From NCBI RefSeq assembly GCF_047675955.1, contig NW_027327622.1, forward strand, positions 1-64,000: 64,000 nt of DNA, written 5' to 3'. Shown piece after piece: positions 43,292 to 57,916 of this stretch; within the stretch, counting starts at the first letter, position 1; each line of letters starts with the position of its first letter. The notes beneath the pieces are model-generated. The model ran no database searches, was not told the DNA's origin, and was given only the letters and a program-made list of their open reading frames with translations. The DNA comes from Chlorocebus sabaeus (lineage: Eukaryota > Chordata > Mammalia > Primates > Cercopithecidae). The position numbers were made by a program, and so were the translations under genes.

Positions 43292-46197
43292 TTTGCAAAT
43301 TCCACAAGAATAGTCTTAAGGAAAAGATTCTGGAGGGGAAAGCTATAACTCTGTGAGATGAATTAACAGAACACAAAACAGTTTCACAGAAACCTTCTTT
43401 CCAGTTTTTAACTGAAGAAATTTCCTTTTTCACCATAGCGCTCTATGGGCTTCCAAATAAGACTTTGCAAATCGCACAAGAACAGTCTTAGCGAAAGGCT
43501 TGTTGAGGGGAAAGCTGTTAATCTGTGAGATGAAATAACAGAACACAAGGCAGTTTCTCCGAAAGCTTCCTTTAAGTTTTTATCTTAGGTAATTTCCTTT
43601 TTCACCACAGCCCTCTATGGGCTTCCCAACATCACTTTTCAAATTACACAAGAACAGTCTTAGCGAGAGGCTTCTTGAGGGGAAAGCTGTAACCCTGTGA
43701 GTTGAATTAACAGAACACAAAGCAGTTTCTCCGAAGGCTTCTATTCAGTTTTTACCTTAGAATATTTCCTTTTTCACCATAGCCCTGTAAGGGCTTCCAA
43801 ATATAACTTTGCAAATTCCACATGAAAAGTCTTAGTGAAAAGCTTCTTGAGGGGAAGCTGTAACTCTCTGAGATGAATTAATAGAACACAAAGCAGTTTC
43901 TCAGAAAGCTTCTTTCCACTTTTTAACGGAAGATATTTCCTTTTTCACCATAGCCCTCTATGGGCTTCCAAATATGACTTTGAATATCTCACAAAAACAT
44001 TCTTAGCGAAGGCTTCTTGTGGGGAAAGCTGTAACTCGGTCAGATGTATAATTAACAGAACACACGGCAGTTTCTCAGAAAGCTTCTTTTCAGTTTTTAA
44101 CTGAAGATATTTCCTTTTTCATCATACCCCTCTATGAGCTTCCAAATATCACTTTGCAAATTCCACAGTAACAGTCTTAGCGAAAGGCTTCTGGAAGGGA
44201 AAGCTGTAACTGTGTGAGATGAATTAACAGAACACAAAGCAGTTTCTGTGAAAGCTTCTTTTCAGTTTTTATCTTAGGCTATTTCCTTTTTCACCATAGC
44301 CCTGAATGGGCTTCGAAATATCACTTTGCAAATTCCAAAACAACAGTCTTAGCGAAAGCTTTCTGGAGGGGAAAGCTGTAACTCTCTGAGATGAATTAAC
44401 AGAACACAAAACAGTTTCTCAGAAAGATTCTTTCCAGTTTTTAACGGAAGATATTTCTTTTTTCACCATAGCCCTCTATGGGCTTCCAAATATCACTTTG
44501 GAAATGCCACAAGAACAGTCTTAGCAAAAGACTTCTTGAGGCGAAAGCTGTAACTCTTTGAGATAAATTAACAGAACACAAATCAGTTTCTCAGAAAACT
44601 TCTTTCAAGTTTTTAACTGAAGATATTTCCTTTTTCACCATAGCCCTCAATGGGTTTCCAAATATCACTTTGCACATCCCACAAGAACAGTCTTAGCGAA
44701 AGTCTTCTTAAGGGGAATGCTCTAGCTCTTTGAGATGATTCAACAGGACACAAAGCAGTTTTTCAGAAAGCTTCTTTTCAGTTTCTATCTTAGGCTATTT
44801 CCTTTTTCACCATAGCCCTCTATGGTCTTCCAAATATCACCTTGCAAATTCCACAAGAACAGTCTTAGCGAAAAACTTCTGGAGGGGAAAGCTCTAATTC
44901 GGTGAGATGTATTAACAGAAAACACGCCAGTTTCTCATAAAGCTTCTTTCCCCTTTTTAACGGGAGATATTTCCTTTTTCACCATAGCCCTCTATGGGTT
45001 ACCAAACATGAATTTGCAAATTGCACAAGAAGAGTCTTAGTGAATGGCTTCTTGAGGGGAAAGCTCAAACTCTGTGAGATGAACTAACAGAACACAAAGC
45101 AGTTTCTCAGAAAGCTTCTTTTCTGTTTTTAACGGAAGATTTCGAAATTTTGCTTTGCAAATTCCACAAGAACAGTCTTAGCCAAAGACTTCTGGAGGGG
45201 AAAGCTGTAACTCATGAGATGAAATAACAGAACACAAAGCAGTTTCTCAGAAAGCTTCTTTCCAGTTTTTAAGGGAAGATATTTCCTTTTTCATCATAGC
45301 CATCTATGGGCTTCCAAATATCACTTTGCAAATTCCACAAGAACAGTCTTAGTGAACGGCTTCTTGAGGGGAAAGCTGTAAATCGGTGAGATGAATAAAC
45401 AGAACACAAAGGAGTTACTCATAAAGCTTCTTTCCAGTTTTTAACTAAAGATATTTCCTTTTTCACCATAGCCCTCTATGGGCTTCCAAAATCACTTTGC
45501 AAATTCCACAAAACAGTCTTAGCGAAAGGCTTCTGGAGAGCAAAGCTGTAATTCTGTGAGATAAATTAACAGAACACAAAGCAGTTTCTCAGAAATCTTC
45601 TTTCCAGTTTTGACCTTAGGATATTTCCTTTTCCACCCATAGCCCTCTATGGGCTTCCAAATATCACTATGCAAATCCCACAGGAACTGTCTTAGCAAAA
45701 GGCTTCTTGTGGAGTGGCTTCTTGAGGGGAAAGCGGTAACACTGGGAGATTAACTAACAGAACACAAAGCAGTTTCTCAGAAAGTTTCTTCTCGATTTTT
45801 ATCTTAGGATATTTCCTTTTTCACCATAGCCCTCTATGGGTTTCCAAATATCACTTTGCAAATTTCACAAGAACAGTCTTAGTGAACGGCTTCTTGAGGA
45901 GAAAGCTGAAACTCTGTGAGATGAACTAACAGAACACAAAGCAGTTTCTCAAAGAGCTTCTTTTCGGTTTTTAGCGGAAGATATTTACTTTTTCACCATA
46001 GCCCTCTATGTGCTTCCAAATATCACTTTTCAAATTCCACAAGAGCAGTCTTAACGAAGGGCTTCTGGAGGGGAAAGTTGTAACTCTGTGAGATAAATTA
46101 ACAGAACAGAAAGCAGTTTCTCAGAAAGCTTCTTTCCAGTTTCTAACTGAAGATATTTCCTTTTTCACCATAGCCCTCTAGGGGTTCCAAATATCAC
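43292..46197 (+). repeat. HOR copy 16, short class
   Basis: A 2906-bp S copy with a fully S-type downstream half (GGGCTTCC, GTGAACGGC, AACTAAAG, type a monomer 14, CTTCTTGTGG, CTCGATTTTTATC, AACAGAAC). It ends with TTTCTAACTG. Notable changes are ACCAAACATG in monomer 10 (private) and TTAGCAAAAGG in monomer 15. It ends a run of four S copies. Confidence 0.93.
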
Positions 46198-49135
46198 TTT
46201 GCAAATTCCACAAGGGTAGTCTTAAGGAAAAGATTCTGGAGGGGAAAGCTATAACTCTGTGAGATGAATTGACAGAACACAAAACAGTTTCACAGAAACC
46301 TTCTTTCCAGTTTTTAACTGAAGAAATTTCCTTTTTCACCATAGCGCTCTATGGGCTTCCAAATAAGACTTTGCAAATCGCACAAGAACAGTCTTAGCGA
46401 AAGGCTTGTTGAGGGGGAAAGCTGTTAATCTGTGAGATGAATTAACAGAACACAAGGCAGTTTCTCCGAAAGCTTCCTTTAAGTTTTTATCTTAGGTAAT
46501 TTCCTTTTTCACCACAGCCCTCTATGGGCTTCCCAACATCACTTTTCAAATTACACAAGAACAGTCTTAGCGAAAGGCTTCTTGAGGGGAAAGCTGTAAC
46601 CCTGTGAGTTGAATTAACAGAACACAAAGCAGTTTCTCCGAAGGCTTCTATTCAGTTTTTACCTTAGAATATTTCCTTTTTCACCATAGCCCTGTAAGGG
46701 CTTCCAAATATAACTTTGCAAATTCCACATGAAAAGTCTTAGTGAAAAGCTTCTTGAGGGGAAGCTGTAACTCTCTGAGATGAATTAATAGAACACAAAG
46801 CAGTTTCTCAGAAAGCTTCTTTCCACTTTTTAACGGAAGATATTTCCTTTTTCACCATAGCCCTCTATGGGCTTCCAAATATGACTTTGAATATCTCACA
46901 AAAACATTCTTAGCGAAGGCTTCTTGTGGGGAAAGCTGTAACTCGGTCAGATGTATAATTAACAGAACACACGGCAGTTTCTCAGAAAGCTTCTTTTCAG
47001 TTTTTAACTGAAGATATTTCCTTTTTCATCATACCCCTCTATGAGCTTCCAAATATCACTTTGCAAATTCCACAGTAACAGTCTTAGCGAAAGGCTTCTG
47101 GAAGGGAAAGCTGTAACTGTGTGAGATGAATTAACAGAACACAAAGCAGTTTCTGTGAAAGCTTCTTTACAGTTTTTATCTTAGGCTATTTCCTTTTTCA
47201 CCATAGCCCTGAATGGGCTTCGAAATATCACTTTGCAAATTCCAAAACAACAGTCTTAGCGAAAGCTTTCTGGAGGGGAAAGCTGTAACTCTCTGAGATG
47301 AATTAACAGAACACAAAACAGTTTCTCAGAAAGATTCTTTCCAGTTTTTAACGGAAGATATTTCTTTTTTCACCATAGCCCTCTATGGGCTTCCAAATAT
47401 CACTTTGGAAATGCCACAAGAACAGTCTTAGCAAAAGACTTCTTGAGGCGAAAGCTGTAACTCTTTGAGATAAATTAACAGAACACAAATCTGTTTCTCA
47501 GAAAACTTCTTTCAAGTTTTTAACTGAAGATATTTCCTTTTTCACCATAGCCCTCAATGGGTTTCCAAATATCACTTTACACATCCCACAAGAACAGTCT
47601 TAGCGAAAGTCTTCTTAAGGGGAATGCTCTAGCTCTTTGAGATGATTCAACAGGACACAAAGCAGTTTTTCAGAAAGCTTCTTTTCAGTTTCTATCTTAG
47701 GCTATTTCCTTTTTCACCATAGCCCTCTATGGTCTTCCAAATATCACCTTGCAAATTCCACAAGAACAGTCTTAGCGAAAAACTTCTGGAGGGGAAAGCT
47801 CTAATTCGGTGAGATGTATTAACAGAAAACACGCCAGTTTCTCATAAAGCTTCTTTCCCCTTTTTAACGGGAGATATTTCCTTTTTCACCATAGCCCTCT
47901 ATGGGTTACCAAATATGAATTTGCAAATTGCACAAGAAGAGTCTTAGTGAATGGCTTCTTGAGGGGAAAGCTCAAACTCTGTGAGATGAACTAACAGAAC
48001 ACAAAGCAGTTTCTCAGAAAGCTTCTTTTCTGTTTTTAACGGAAGATATTCCCTTTTTCAACATAGCCCTCTAGGGGCTTCGAAATTTTGCTTTGCAAAT
48101 TCCACAAGAACAGTCTTAGCCAAAGACTTCTGGAGGGGAAAGCTGTAACTCATGAGATGAAATAACAGAACACAAAGCAGTTTCTCAGAAAGCTTCTTTC
48201 CAGTTTTTAAGGGAAGATATTTCCTTTTTCATCATAGCCATCTATGGGTTTCCAAATATCACTTTCCAAATTCCACAAGAACAGTCTTAGTGAATGGCTT
48301 CTTGAGGGGAAAGCTGTAAATCGGTGAGATGAATAAACAGAACACAAAGGAGTTACTCATAAAGCTTCTTTCCAGTTTTTAACTACAGATATTTCCTTTT
48401 TCACCATAGCCCTCTATGGGCTTCCAAAATCACTTTGCAAATTCCACAAAACAGTCTTAGCGAAAGGCTTCTGGAGAGCAAAGCTGTAATTCTGTGAGAT
48501 AAATTAACAGAACACAAAGCAGTTTTTCAGAAATCTTCTTTCCAGTTTTCATCTTAGGATATTTCCTTTTTCACCCATAGCCCTCTATGGGCTTCCAAAT
48601 ATCACTATGCAAATCCCACAGGAACTGTCTTAGCGAAAGGCTTCCTGTGGAGTGGCTTCTTGAGGGGAAAGCGGTAACACTGGGAGATTAACTAACAGAA
48701 CACAAAGCAGTTTCTCAGAAAGTTTCTTCTCGTTTTTTATCTAAGGATATTTCCTTTTTCACCATAGCCCTCTATGGGTTTCCAAATATCACTTTGCAAA
48801 TTTCACAAGAACAGTCTTAGTGAACGGCTTCTTGAGGAGAAAGCTGAAACTCTGTGAGATGAACTAACGGAACACAAAGCAGTTTCTCAAAGAGCTTCTT
48901 TTCGGTTTTTAGCGGAAGATATTTACTTTTTCACCATAGCCCTCTATGTGCTTCCAAATATCACTTTTCAAATTCCACAAGAGCAGTCTTAACGAAGGGC
49001 TTCTGGAGGGGAAAGTTGTAACTCTGTGAGATAAATTAACAGAACAGAAAGCAGTTTCTCAGAAAGCTTCTTTCCAGTTTCTAACTGAAGATATTTCCTT
49101 TTTCACCATAGCCCTCTAGGGGTTCCAAATATCAC
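46198..49135 (+). repeat. HOR copy 17, long class
   Basis: A 2938-bp L copy: GGGTAG with CTGG, five Gs in monomer 2, GCGAAAGG, CTTCTTTACAG, AAATCTGTTT and TTACACATCC, then pure L downstream. This marker set matches copy 22 and, apart from the CGGG variant, copy 6. It marks an L haplotype that recurs at distances of 11 and 5 units. Confidence 0.93.
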
Positions 49136-52072
49136 TTTGCAAATTCCACAAGAATAGTCTTAAGGAAAAGATTCTGGAGGGGAAAGCTATAACTCTGTGA
49201 GATGAATTAACAGAACACAAAACAGTTTCACAGAAACCTTCTTTCCAGTTTTTAACTGAAGAAATTTCCTTTTTCACCATAGCGCTCTATGGGCTTCCAA
49301 ATAAGACTTTGCAAATCGCACAAGAACAGTCTTAGCGAAAGGCTTGTTGAGGGGAAAGCTGTTAATCTGTGAGATGAATTAACAGAACACAAGGCAGTTT
49401 CTCCGAAAGCTTCCTTTAAGTTTTTATCTTAGGTAATTTCCTTTTTCACCACAGCCCTCTATGGGCTTCCCAACATCACTTTTCAAATTACACAAGAACA
49501 GTCTTAGCGAAAGGCTTCTTGAGGGGAAAGCTGTAACCCTGTGAGTTGAATTAACAGAACACAAAGCAGTTTCTCCGAAGGCTTCTATTCAGTTTTTACC
49601 TTAGAATATTTCCTTTTTCACCATAGCCCTGTAAGGGCTTCCAAATATAACTTTGCAAATTCCACATGAAAAGTCTTAGTGAAAAGCTTCTTGAGGGGAA
49701 GCTGTAACTCTCTGAGATGAATTAATAGAACACAAAGCAGTTTCTCAGAAAGCTTCTTTCCACTTTTTAACGGAAGATATTTCCTTTTTCACCATAGCCC
49801 TCTATGGGCTTCCAAATATGACTTTGAATATCTCACAAAAACATTCTTAGCGAAGGCTTCTTGTGGGGAAAGCTGTAACTTGGTCAGATGTATAATTAAC
49901 AGAACACACGGCAGTTTCTCAGAAAGCTTCTTTTCAGTTTTTAACTGAAGATATTTCCTTTTTCATCATACCCCTCTATGAGCTTCCAAATATCACTTTG
50001 CAAATTCCACAGTAACAGTCTTAGCGAAAGGCTTCTGGAAGGGAAAGCTGTAACTGTGTGAGATGAATTAACAGAACACAAAGCAGTTTCTGTGAAAGCT
50101 TCTTTTCAGTTTTTATCTTAGGCTATTTCCTTTTTCACCATAGCCCTGAATGGGCTTCGAAATATCACTTTGCAAATTCCAAAACAACAGTCTTAGCGAA
50201 AGCTTTCTGGAGGGGAAAGCTGTAACTCTCTGAGATGAATTAACAGAACACAAAACAGTTTCTCAGAAAGATTCTTTCCAGATTTTAACGGAAGATATTT
50301 CTTTTTTCACCATAGCCCTCTATGGGCTTCCAAATATCACTTTGGAAATGCCACAAGAACAGTCTTAGCAAAAGACTTCTTGAGGCGAAAGCTGTAACTC
50401 TTTGAGATAAATTAACAGAACACAAATCAGTTTCTCAGAAAACTTCTTTCAAGTTTTTAACTGAAGATATTTCCTTTTTCACCATAGCCCTCAATGGGTT
50501 TCCAAATATCACTTTGCACATCCCACAAGAACAGTCTTAGCGAAAGTCTTCTTAAGGGGAATGCTCTAGCTCTTTGAGATGATTCAACAGGACACAAAGC
50601 AGTTTTTCAGAAAGCTTCTTTTCAGTTTCTATCTTAGGCTATTTCCTTTTTCACCATAGCCCTCTATGGTCTTCCAAATATCACCTTGCAAATTCCACAA
50701 GAACAGTCTTAGCGAAAAACTTCTGGAGGGGAAAGCTCTAATTCGGTGAGATGTATTAACAGAAAACACGCCAGTTTCTCATAAAGCTTCTTTCCCCTTT
50801 TTAACGGGAGATATTTCCTTTTTCACCATAGCCCTCTATGGGTTACCAAATATGAATTTGCAAATTGCACAAGAAGAGTCTTAGTGAATGGCTTCTTGAG
50901 GGGAAAGCTCAAACTCTGTGAGATGAACTAACAGAACACAAAGCAGTTTCTCAGAAAGCTTCTTTTCTGTTTTTAACGGAAGATATTCCCTTTTTCAACA
51001 TAGCCCTCTAGGGGCTTCGAAATTTTGCTTTGCAAATTCCACAAGAACAGTCTTAGCCAAAGACTTCTGGAGGGGAAAGCTGTAACTCATGAGATGAAAT
51101 AACAGAACACAAAGCAGTTTCTCAGAAAGCTTCTTTCCAGTTTTTAAGGGAAGATATTTCCTTTTTCATCATAGCCATCTATGGGTTTCCAAATATCACT
51201 TTCCAAATTCCACAAGAACAGTCTTAGTGAATGGCTTCTTGAGGGGAAAGCTGTAAATCGGTGAGATGAATAAACAGAACACAAAGGAGTTACTCATAAA
51301 GCTTCTTTCCAGTTTTTAACTACAGATATTTCCTTTTTCACCATAGCCCTCTATGGGCTTCCAAAATCACTTTGCAAATTCCACAAAACAGTCTTAGCGA
51401 AAGGCTTCTGGAGAGCAAAGCTGTAATTCTGTGAGATAAATTAACAGAACACAAAGCAGTTTTTCAGAAATCTTCTTTCCAGTTTTCATCTTAGGATATT
51501 TCCTTTTTCACCCATAGCCCTCTATGGGCTTCCAAATATCACTATGCAAATCCCACAGGAACTGTCTTAGCGAAAGGCTTCCTGTGGAGTGGCTTCTTGA
51601 GGGGAAAGCGGTAACACTGGGAGATTAACTAACAGAACACAAAGCAGTTTCTCAGAAAGTCTCTTCTCGTTTTTTATCTAAGGATATTTCCTTTTTCACC
51701 ATAGCCCTCTATGGGTTTCCAAATATCACTTTGCAAATTTCACAAGAACAGTCTTAGTGAACGGCTTCTTGAGGAGAAAGCTGAAACTCTGTGAGATGAA
51801 CTAACGGAACACAAAGCAGTTTCTCAAAGAGCTTCTTTTCGGTTTTTAGCGGAAGATATTTACTTTTTCACCATAGCCCTCTATGTGCTTCCAAATATCA
51901 CTTTTCAAATTCCACAAGAGCAGTCTTAACGAAGGGCTTCTGGAGGGGAAAGTTGTAACTCTGTGAGATAAATTAACAGAACAGAAAGCAGTTTCTCAGA
52001 AAGCTTCTTTCCAGTTTCTAACTGAAGATATTTCCTTTTTCACCATAGCCCTCTAGGGGTTCCAAATATCAC
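49136..52072 (+). repeat. HOR copy 18, long class
   Basis: A 2937-bp L copy with GAATAG, ATTAACAG, GATGAATTAAC and GCGAAAGG, and a pure L downstream half. It shares CCAGATTTTAACGG in monomer 7 with copy 5. Private changes include AACTTGGTCAG in monomer 5, where a CpG is lost, and AAAGTCTCTTCTCG in monomer 15. Confidence 0.93.
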
Positions 52073-54978
52073 TTTGCAAATTCCACAAGAATAGTCTTAA
52101 GGAAAAGATTCTGGAGGGGAAAGCTATAACTCTGTGAGATGAATTAACAGAACACAAAACAGTTTCACAGAAACCTTCTTTCCAGTTTTTAACTGAAGAA
52201 ATTTCCTTTTTCACCATAGCGCTCTATGGGCTTCCAAATAAGACTTTGCAAATCGCACAAGAACAGTCTTAGCGAAAGGCTTGTTGAGGGGAAAGCTGTT
52301 AATCTGTGAGATGAAATAACAGAACACAAGGCAGTTTCTCCGAAAGCTTCCTTTAAGTTTTTATCTTAGGTAATTTCCTTTTTCACCACAGCCCTCTATG
52401 GGCTTCCCAACATCACTTTTCAAATTACACAAGAACAGTCTTAGCGAGAGGCTTCTTGAGGGGAAAGCTGTAACCCTGTGAGTTGAATTAACAGAACACA
52501 AAGCAGTTTCTCCGAAGGCTTCTATTCAGTTTTTACCTTAGAATATTTCCTTTTTCACCATAGCCCTGTAAGGGCTTCCAAATATAACTTTGCAAATTCC
52601 ACATGAAAAGTCTTAGTGAAAAGCTTCTTGAGGGGAAGCTGTAACTCTCTGAGATGAATTAATAGAACACAAAGCAGTTTCTCAGAAAGCTTCTTTCCAC
52701 TTTTTAACGGAAGATATTTCCTTTTTCACCATAGCCCTCTATGGGCTTCCAAATATGACTTTGAATATCTCACAAAAACATTCTTAGCGAAGGCTTCTTG
52801 TGGGGAAAGCTGTAACTCGGTCAGATGTATAATTAACAGAACACACGGCAGTTTCTCAGAAAGCTTCTTTTCAGTTTTTAACTGAAGATATTTCCTTTTT
52901 CATCATACCCCTCTATGAGCTTCCAAATATCACTTTGCAAATTCCACAGTAACAGTCTTAGCGAAAGGCTTCTGGAAGGGAAAGCTGTAACTGTGTGAGA
53001 TGAATTAACAGAACACAAAGCAGTTTCTGTGAAAGCTTCTTTTCAGTTTTTATCTTAGGCTATTTCCTTTTTCACCATAGCCCTGAATGGGCTTCGAAAT
53101 ATCACTTTGCAAATTCCAAAACAACAGTCTTAGCGAAAGCTTTCTGGAGGGGAAAGCTGTAACTCTCTGAGATGAATTAACAGAACACAAAACAGTTTCT
53201 CAGAAAGATTCTTTCCAGTTTTTAACGGAAGATATTTCTTTTTTCACCATAGCCCTCTATGGGCTTCCAAATATCACTTTGGAAATGCCACAAGAACAGT
53301 CTTAGCAAAAGACTTCTTGAGGCGAAAGCTGTAACTCTTTGAGATAAATTAACAGAACACAAATCAGTTTCTCAGAAAACTTCTTTCAAGTTTTTAACTG
53401 AAGATATTTCCTGTTTCACCATAGCCCTCAATGGGTTTCCAAATATCACTTTGCACATCCCACAAGAACAGTCTTAGCGAAAGTCTTCTTAAGGGGAATG
53501 CTCTAGCTCTTTGAGATGATTCAACAGGACACAAAGCAGTTTTTCAGAAAGCTTCTTTTCAGTTTCTATCTTAGGCTATTTCCTTTTTCACCATAGCCCT
53601 CTATGGTCTTCCAAATATCACCTTGCAAATTCCACAAGAACAGTCTTAGCGAAAAACTTCTGGAGGGGAAAGCTCTAATTCGGTGAGATGTATTAACAGA
53701 AAACACGCCAGTTTCTCATAAAGCTTCTTTCCCCTTTTTAACGGGAGATATTTCCTTTTTCACCATAGCCCTCTATGGGTTACCAAATATGAATTTGCAA
53801 ATTGCACAAGAAGAGTCTTAGTGAATGGCTTCTTGAGGGGAAAGCTCAAACTCTGTGAGATGAACTAACAGAACACAAAGCAGTTTCTCAGAAAGCTTCT
53901 TTTCTGTTTTTAACGGAAGATTTCGAAATTTTGCTTTGCAAATTCCACAAGAACAGTCTTAGCCAAAGACTTCTGGAGGGGAAAGCTGTAACTCATGAGA
54001 TGAAATAACAGAACACAAAGCAGTTTCTCAGAAAGCTTCTTTCCAGTTTTTAAGGGAAGATATTTCCTTTTTCATCATAGCCATCTATGGGCTTCCAAAT
54101 ATCACTTTGCAAATTCCACAAGAACAGTCTTAGTGAACGGCTTCTTGAGGGGAAAGCTGTAAATCGGTGAGATGAATAAACAGAACACAAAGGAGTTACT
54201 CATAAAGCTTCTTTCCAGTTTTTAACTAAAGATATTTCCTTTTTCACCATAGCCCTCTATGGGCTTCCAAAATCACTTTGCAAATTCCACAAAACAGTCT
54301 TAGCGAAAGGCTTCTGGAGAGCAAAGCTGTAATTCTGTGAGATAAATTAACAGAACACAAAGCAGTTTCTCAGAAATCTTCTTTCCAGTTTTGACCTTAG
54401 GATATTTCCTTTTCCACCCATAGCCCTCTATGGGCTTCCAAATATCACTATGCAAATCCCACAGGAACTGTCTTAGCGAAAGGCTTCTTGTGGAGTGGCT
54501 TCTTGAGGGGAAAGCGGTAACACTGGGAGATTAACTAACAGAACACAAAGCAGTTTCTCAGAAAGTTTCTTCTCGTTTTTTATCTTAGGATATTTCCTTT
54601 TTCACCATAGCCCTCTATGGGTTTCCAAATATCACTTTGCAAATTTCACAAGAACAGTCTTAGTGAACGGCTTCTTGAGGAGAAAGCTGAAACTCTGTGA
54701 GATGAACTAACAGAACACAAAGCAGTTTCTCAAAGAGCTTCTTTTCGGTTTTTAGCGGAAGATATTTACTTTTTCACCATAGCCCTCTATGTGCTTCCAA
54801 ATATCACTTTTCAAATTCCACAAGAGCAGTCTTAACGAAGGGCTTCTGGAGGGGAAAGTTGTAACTCTGTGAGATAAATTAACAGAACAGAAAGCAGTTT
54901 CTCAGAAAGCTTCTTTCCAGTTTCTAACTGAAGATATTTCCTTTTTCACCATAGCCCTCTAGGGGTTCCAAATATCAC
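52073..54978 (+). repeat. HOR copy 19, short class
   Basis: A 2906-bp S copy with GAATAG, GCGAGAGG and CCTGTTTCACC in monomer 8. The downstream half is S-type (GGGCTTCC, GTGAACGGC, AACTAAAG, type a monomer 14, CTTCTTGTGG, ATCTTAGG, AACAGAAC). Like other copies ending in S sequence, it is followed by a GGGTAG copy. Confidence 0.93.
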
Positions 54979-57916
54979 TTTGCAAATTCCACAAGGGTAG
55001 TCTTAAGGAAAAGATTCTGGAGGGGAAAGCTATAACTCTGTGAGATGAATTGACAGAACACAAAACAGTTTCACAGAAACCTTCTTTCCAGTTTTTAACT
55101 GAAGAAATTTCCTTTTTCACCATAGCGCTCTATGGGCTTCCAAATAAGACTTTGCAAATCGCACAAGAACAGTCTTAGCGAAAGGCTTGTTGAGGGGGAA
55201 AGCTGTTAATCTGTGAGATGAATTAACAGAACACAAGGCAGTTTCTCCGAAAGCTTCCTTTAAGTTTTTATCTTAGGTAATTTCCTTTTTCACCACAGCC
55301 CTCTATGGGCTTCCCAACATCACTTTTCAAATTACACAAGAACAGTCTTAGCGAAAGGCTTCTTGAGGGGAAAGCTGTAACCCTGTGAGTTGAATTAACA
55401 GAACACAAAGCAGTTTCTCCGAAGGCTTCTATTCAGTTTTTACCTTAGAATATTTCCTTTTTCACCATAGCCCTGTAAGGGCTTCCAAATATAACTTTGC
55501 AAATTCCACATGAAAAGTCTTAGTGAAAAGCTTCTTGAGGGGAAGCTGTAACTCTCTGAGATGAATTAATAGAACACAAAGCAGTTTCTCAGAAAGCTTC
55601 TTTCCACTTTTTAACGGAAGATATTTCCTTTTTCACCATAGCCCTCTATGGGCTTCCAAATATGACTTTGAATATCTCACAAAAACATTCTTAGCGAAGG
55701 CTTCTTGTGGGGAAAGCTGTAACTCGGTCAGATGTATAATTAACAGAACACACGGCAGTTTCTCAGAAAGCTTCTTTTCAGTTTTTAACTGAAGATATTT
55801 CCTTTTTCATCATACCCCTCTATGAGCTTCCAAATATCACTTTGCAAATTCCACAGTAACAGTCTTAGCGAAAGGCTTCTGGAAGGGAAAGCTGTAACTG
55901 TGTGAGATGAATTAACAGAACACAAAGCAGTTTCTGTGAAAGCTTCTTTTCAGTTTTTATCTTAGGCTATTTCCTTTTTCACCATAGCCCTGAATGGGCT
56001 TCGAAATATCACTTTGCAAATTCCAAAACAACAGTCTTAGCGAAAGCTTTCTGGAGGGGAAAGCTGTAACTCTCTGAGATGAATTAACAGAACACAAAAC
56101 AGTTTCTCAGAAAGATTCTTTCCAGTTTTTAACGGAAGATATTTCTTTTTTCACCATAGCCCTCTATGGGCTTCCAAATATCACTTTGGAAATGCCACAA
56201 GAACAGTCTTAGCAAAAGACTTCTTGAGGCGAAAGCTGTAACTCTTTGAGATAAATTAACAGAACACAAATCAGTTTCTCAGAAAACTTCTTTCAAGTTT
56301 TTAACTGAAGATATTTCCTGTTTCACCATAGCCCTCAATGTTTTTCCAAATATCACTTTGCACATCCCACAAGAACAGTCTTAGCGAAAGTCTTCTTAAG
56401 GGGAATGCTCTAGCTCTTTGAGATGATTCAACAGGACACAAAGCAGTTTTTCAGAAAGCTTCTTTTCAGTTTCTATCTTAGGCTATTTCCTTTTTCACCA
56501 TAGCCCTCTATGGTCTTCCAAATATCACCTTGCAAATTCCACAAGAACAGTCTTAGCGAAAAACTTCTGGAGGGGAAAGCTCTAATTCGGTGAGATGTAT
56601 TAACAGAAAACACGCCAGTTTCTCATAAAGCTTCTTTCCCCTTTTTAACGGGAGATATTTCCTTTTTCACCATAGCCCTCTATGGGTTACCAAATATGAA
56701 TTTGCAAATTGCACAAGAAGAGTCTTAGTGAATGGCTTCTTGAGGGGAAAGCTCAAACTCTGTGAGATGAACTAACAGAACACAAAGCAGTTTCTCAGAA
56801 AGCTTCTTTTCTGTTTTTAACGGAAGATATTCCCTTTTTCAACATAGCCCTCTAGGGGCTTCGAAATTTTGCTTTGCAAATTCCACAAGAACAGTCTTAG
56901 CCAAAGACTTCTGGAGGGGAAAGCTGTAACTCATGAGATGAAATAACAGAACACAAAGCAGTTTCTCAGAAAGCTTCTTTCCAGTTTTTAAGGGAAGATA
57001 TTTCCTTTTTCATCATAGCCATCTATGGGTTTCCAAATATCACTTTGCAAATTCCACAAGAACAGTCTTAGTGAATGGCTTCTTGAGGGGAAAGCTGTAA
57101 ATCGGTGAGATGAATAAACAGAACACAAAGGAGTTACTCATAAAGCTTCTTTCCAGTTTTTAACTACAGATATTTCCTTTTTCACCATAGCCCTCTATGG
57201 GCTTCCAAAATCACTTTGCAAATTCCACAAAACAGTCTTAGCGAAAGGCTTCTGGAGAGCAAAGCTGTAATTCTGTGAGATAAATTAACAGAAAACAAAG
57301 CAGTTTTTCAGAAATCTTCTTTCCAGTTTTCATCTTAGGATATTTCCTTTTTCACCCATAGCCCTCTATGGGCTTCCAAATATCACTATGCAAATCCCAC
57401 AGGAACTGTCTTAGCGAAAGGCTTCCTGTGGAGTGGCTTCTTGAGGGGAAAGCGGTAACACTGGGAGATTAACTAACAGAACACAAAGCAGTTTCTCAGA
57501 AAGTTTCTTCTCGTTTTTTATCTAAGGATATTTCCTTTTTCACCATAGCCCTCTATGGGTTTCCAAATATCACTTTGCAAATTTCACAAGAACAGTCTTA
57601 GTGAACGGCTTCTTGAGGAGAAAGCTGAAACTCTGTGAGATGAACTAACGGAACACAAAGCAGTTTCTCAAAGAGCTTCTTTTCGGTTTTTAGCGGAAGA
57701 TATTTACTTTTTCACCATAGCCCTCTATGTGCTTCCAAATATCACTTTTCAAATTCCACAAGAGCAGTCTTAACGAAGGGCTTCTGGAGGGGAAAGTTGT
57801 AACTCTGTGAGATAAATTAACAGAACAGAAAGCAGTTTCTCAGAAAGCTTCTTTCCAGTTTCTAACTGAAGATATTTCCTTTTTCACCATAGCCCTCTAG
57901 GGGTTCCAAATATCAC
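54979..57916 (+). repeat. HOR copy 20, long class
   Basis: A 2938-bp L copy with GGGTAG, five Gs in monomer 2 and GCGAAAGG. Monomer 8 has the CCTGTTTCACC/CAATGTTTTTCC pair found in copies 5 and 8. Monomer 13 starts TTTGCAAATTCC, not the usual L form TTTCCAAATTCC. CAGAAAACAAAG in monomer 14 is private. Confidence 0.93.
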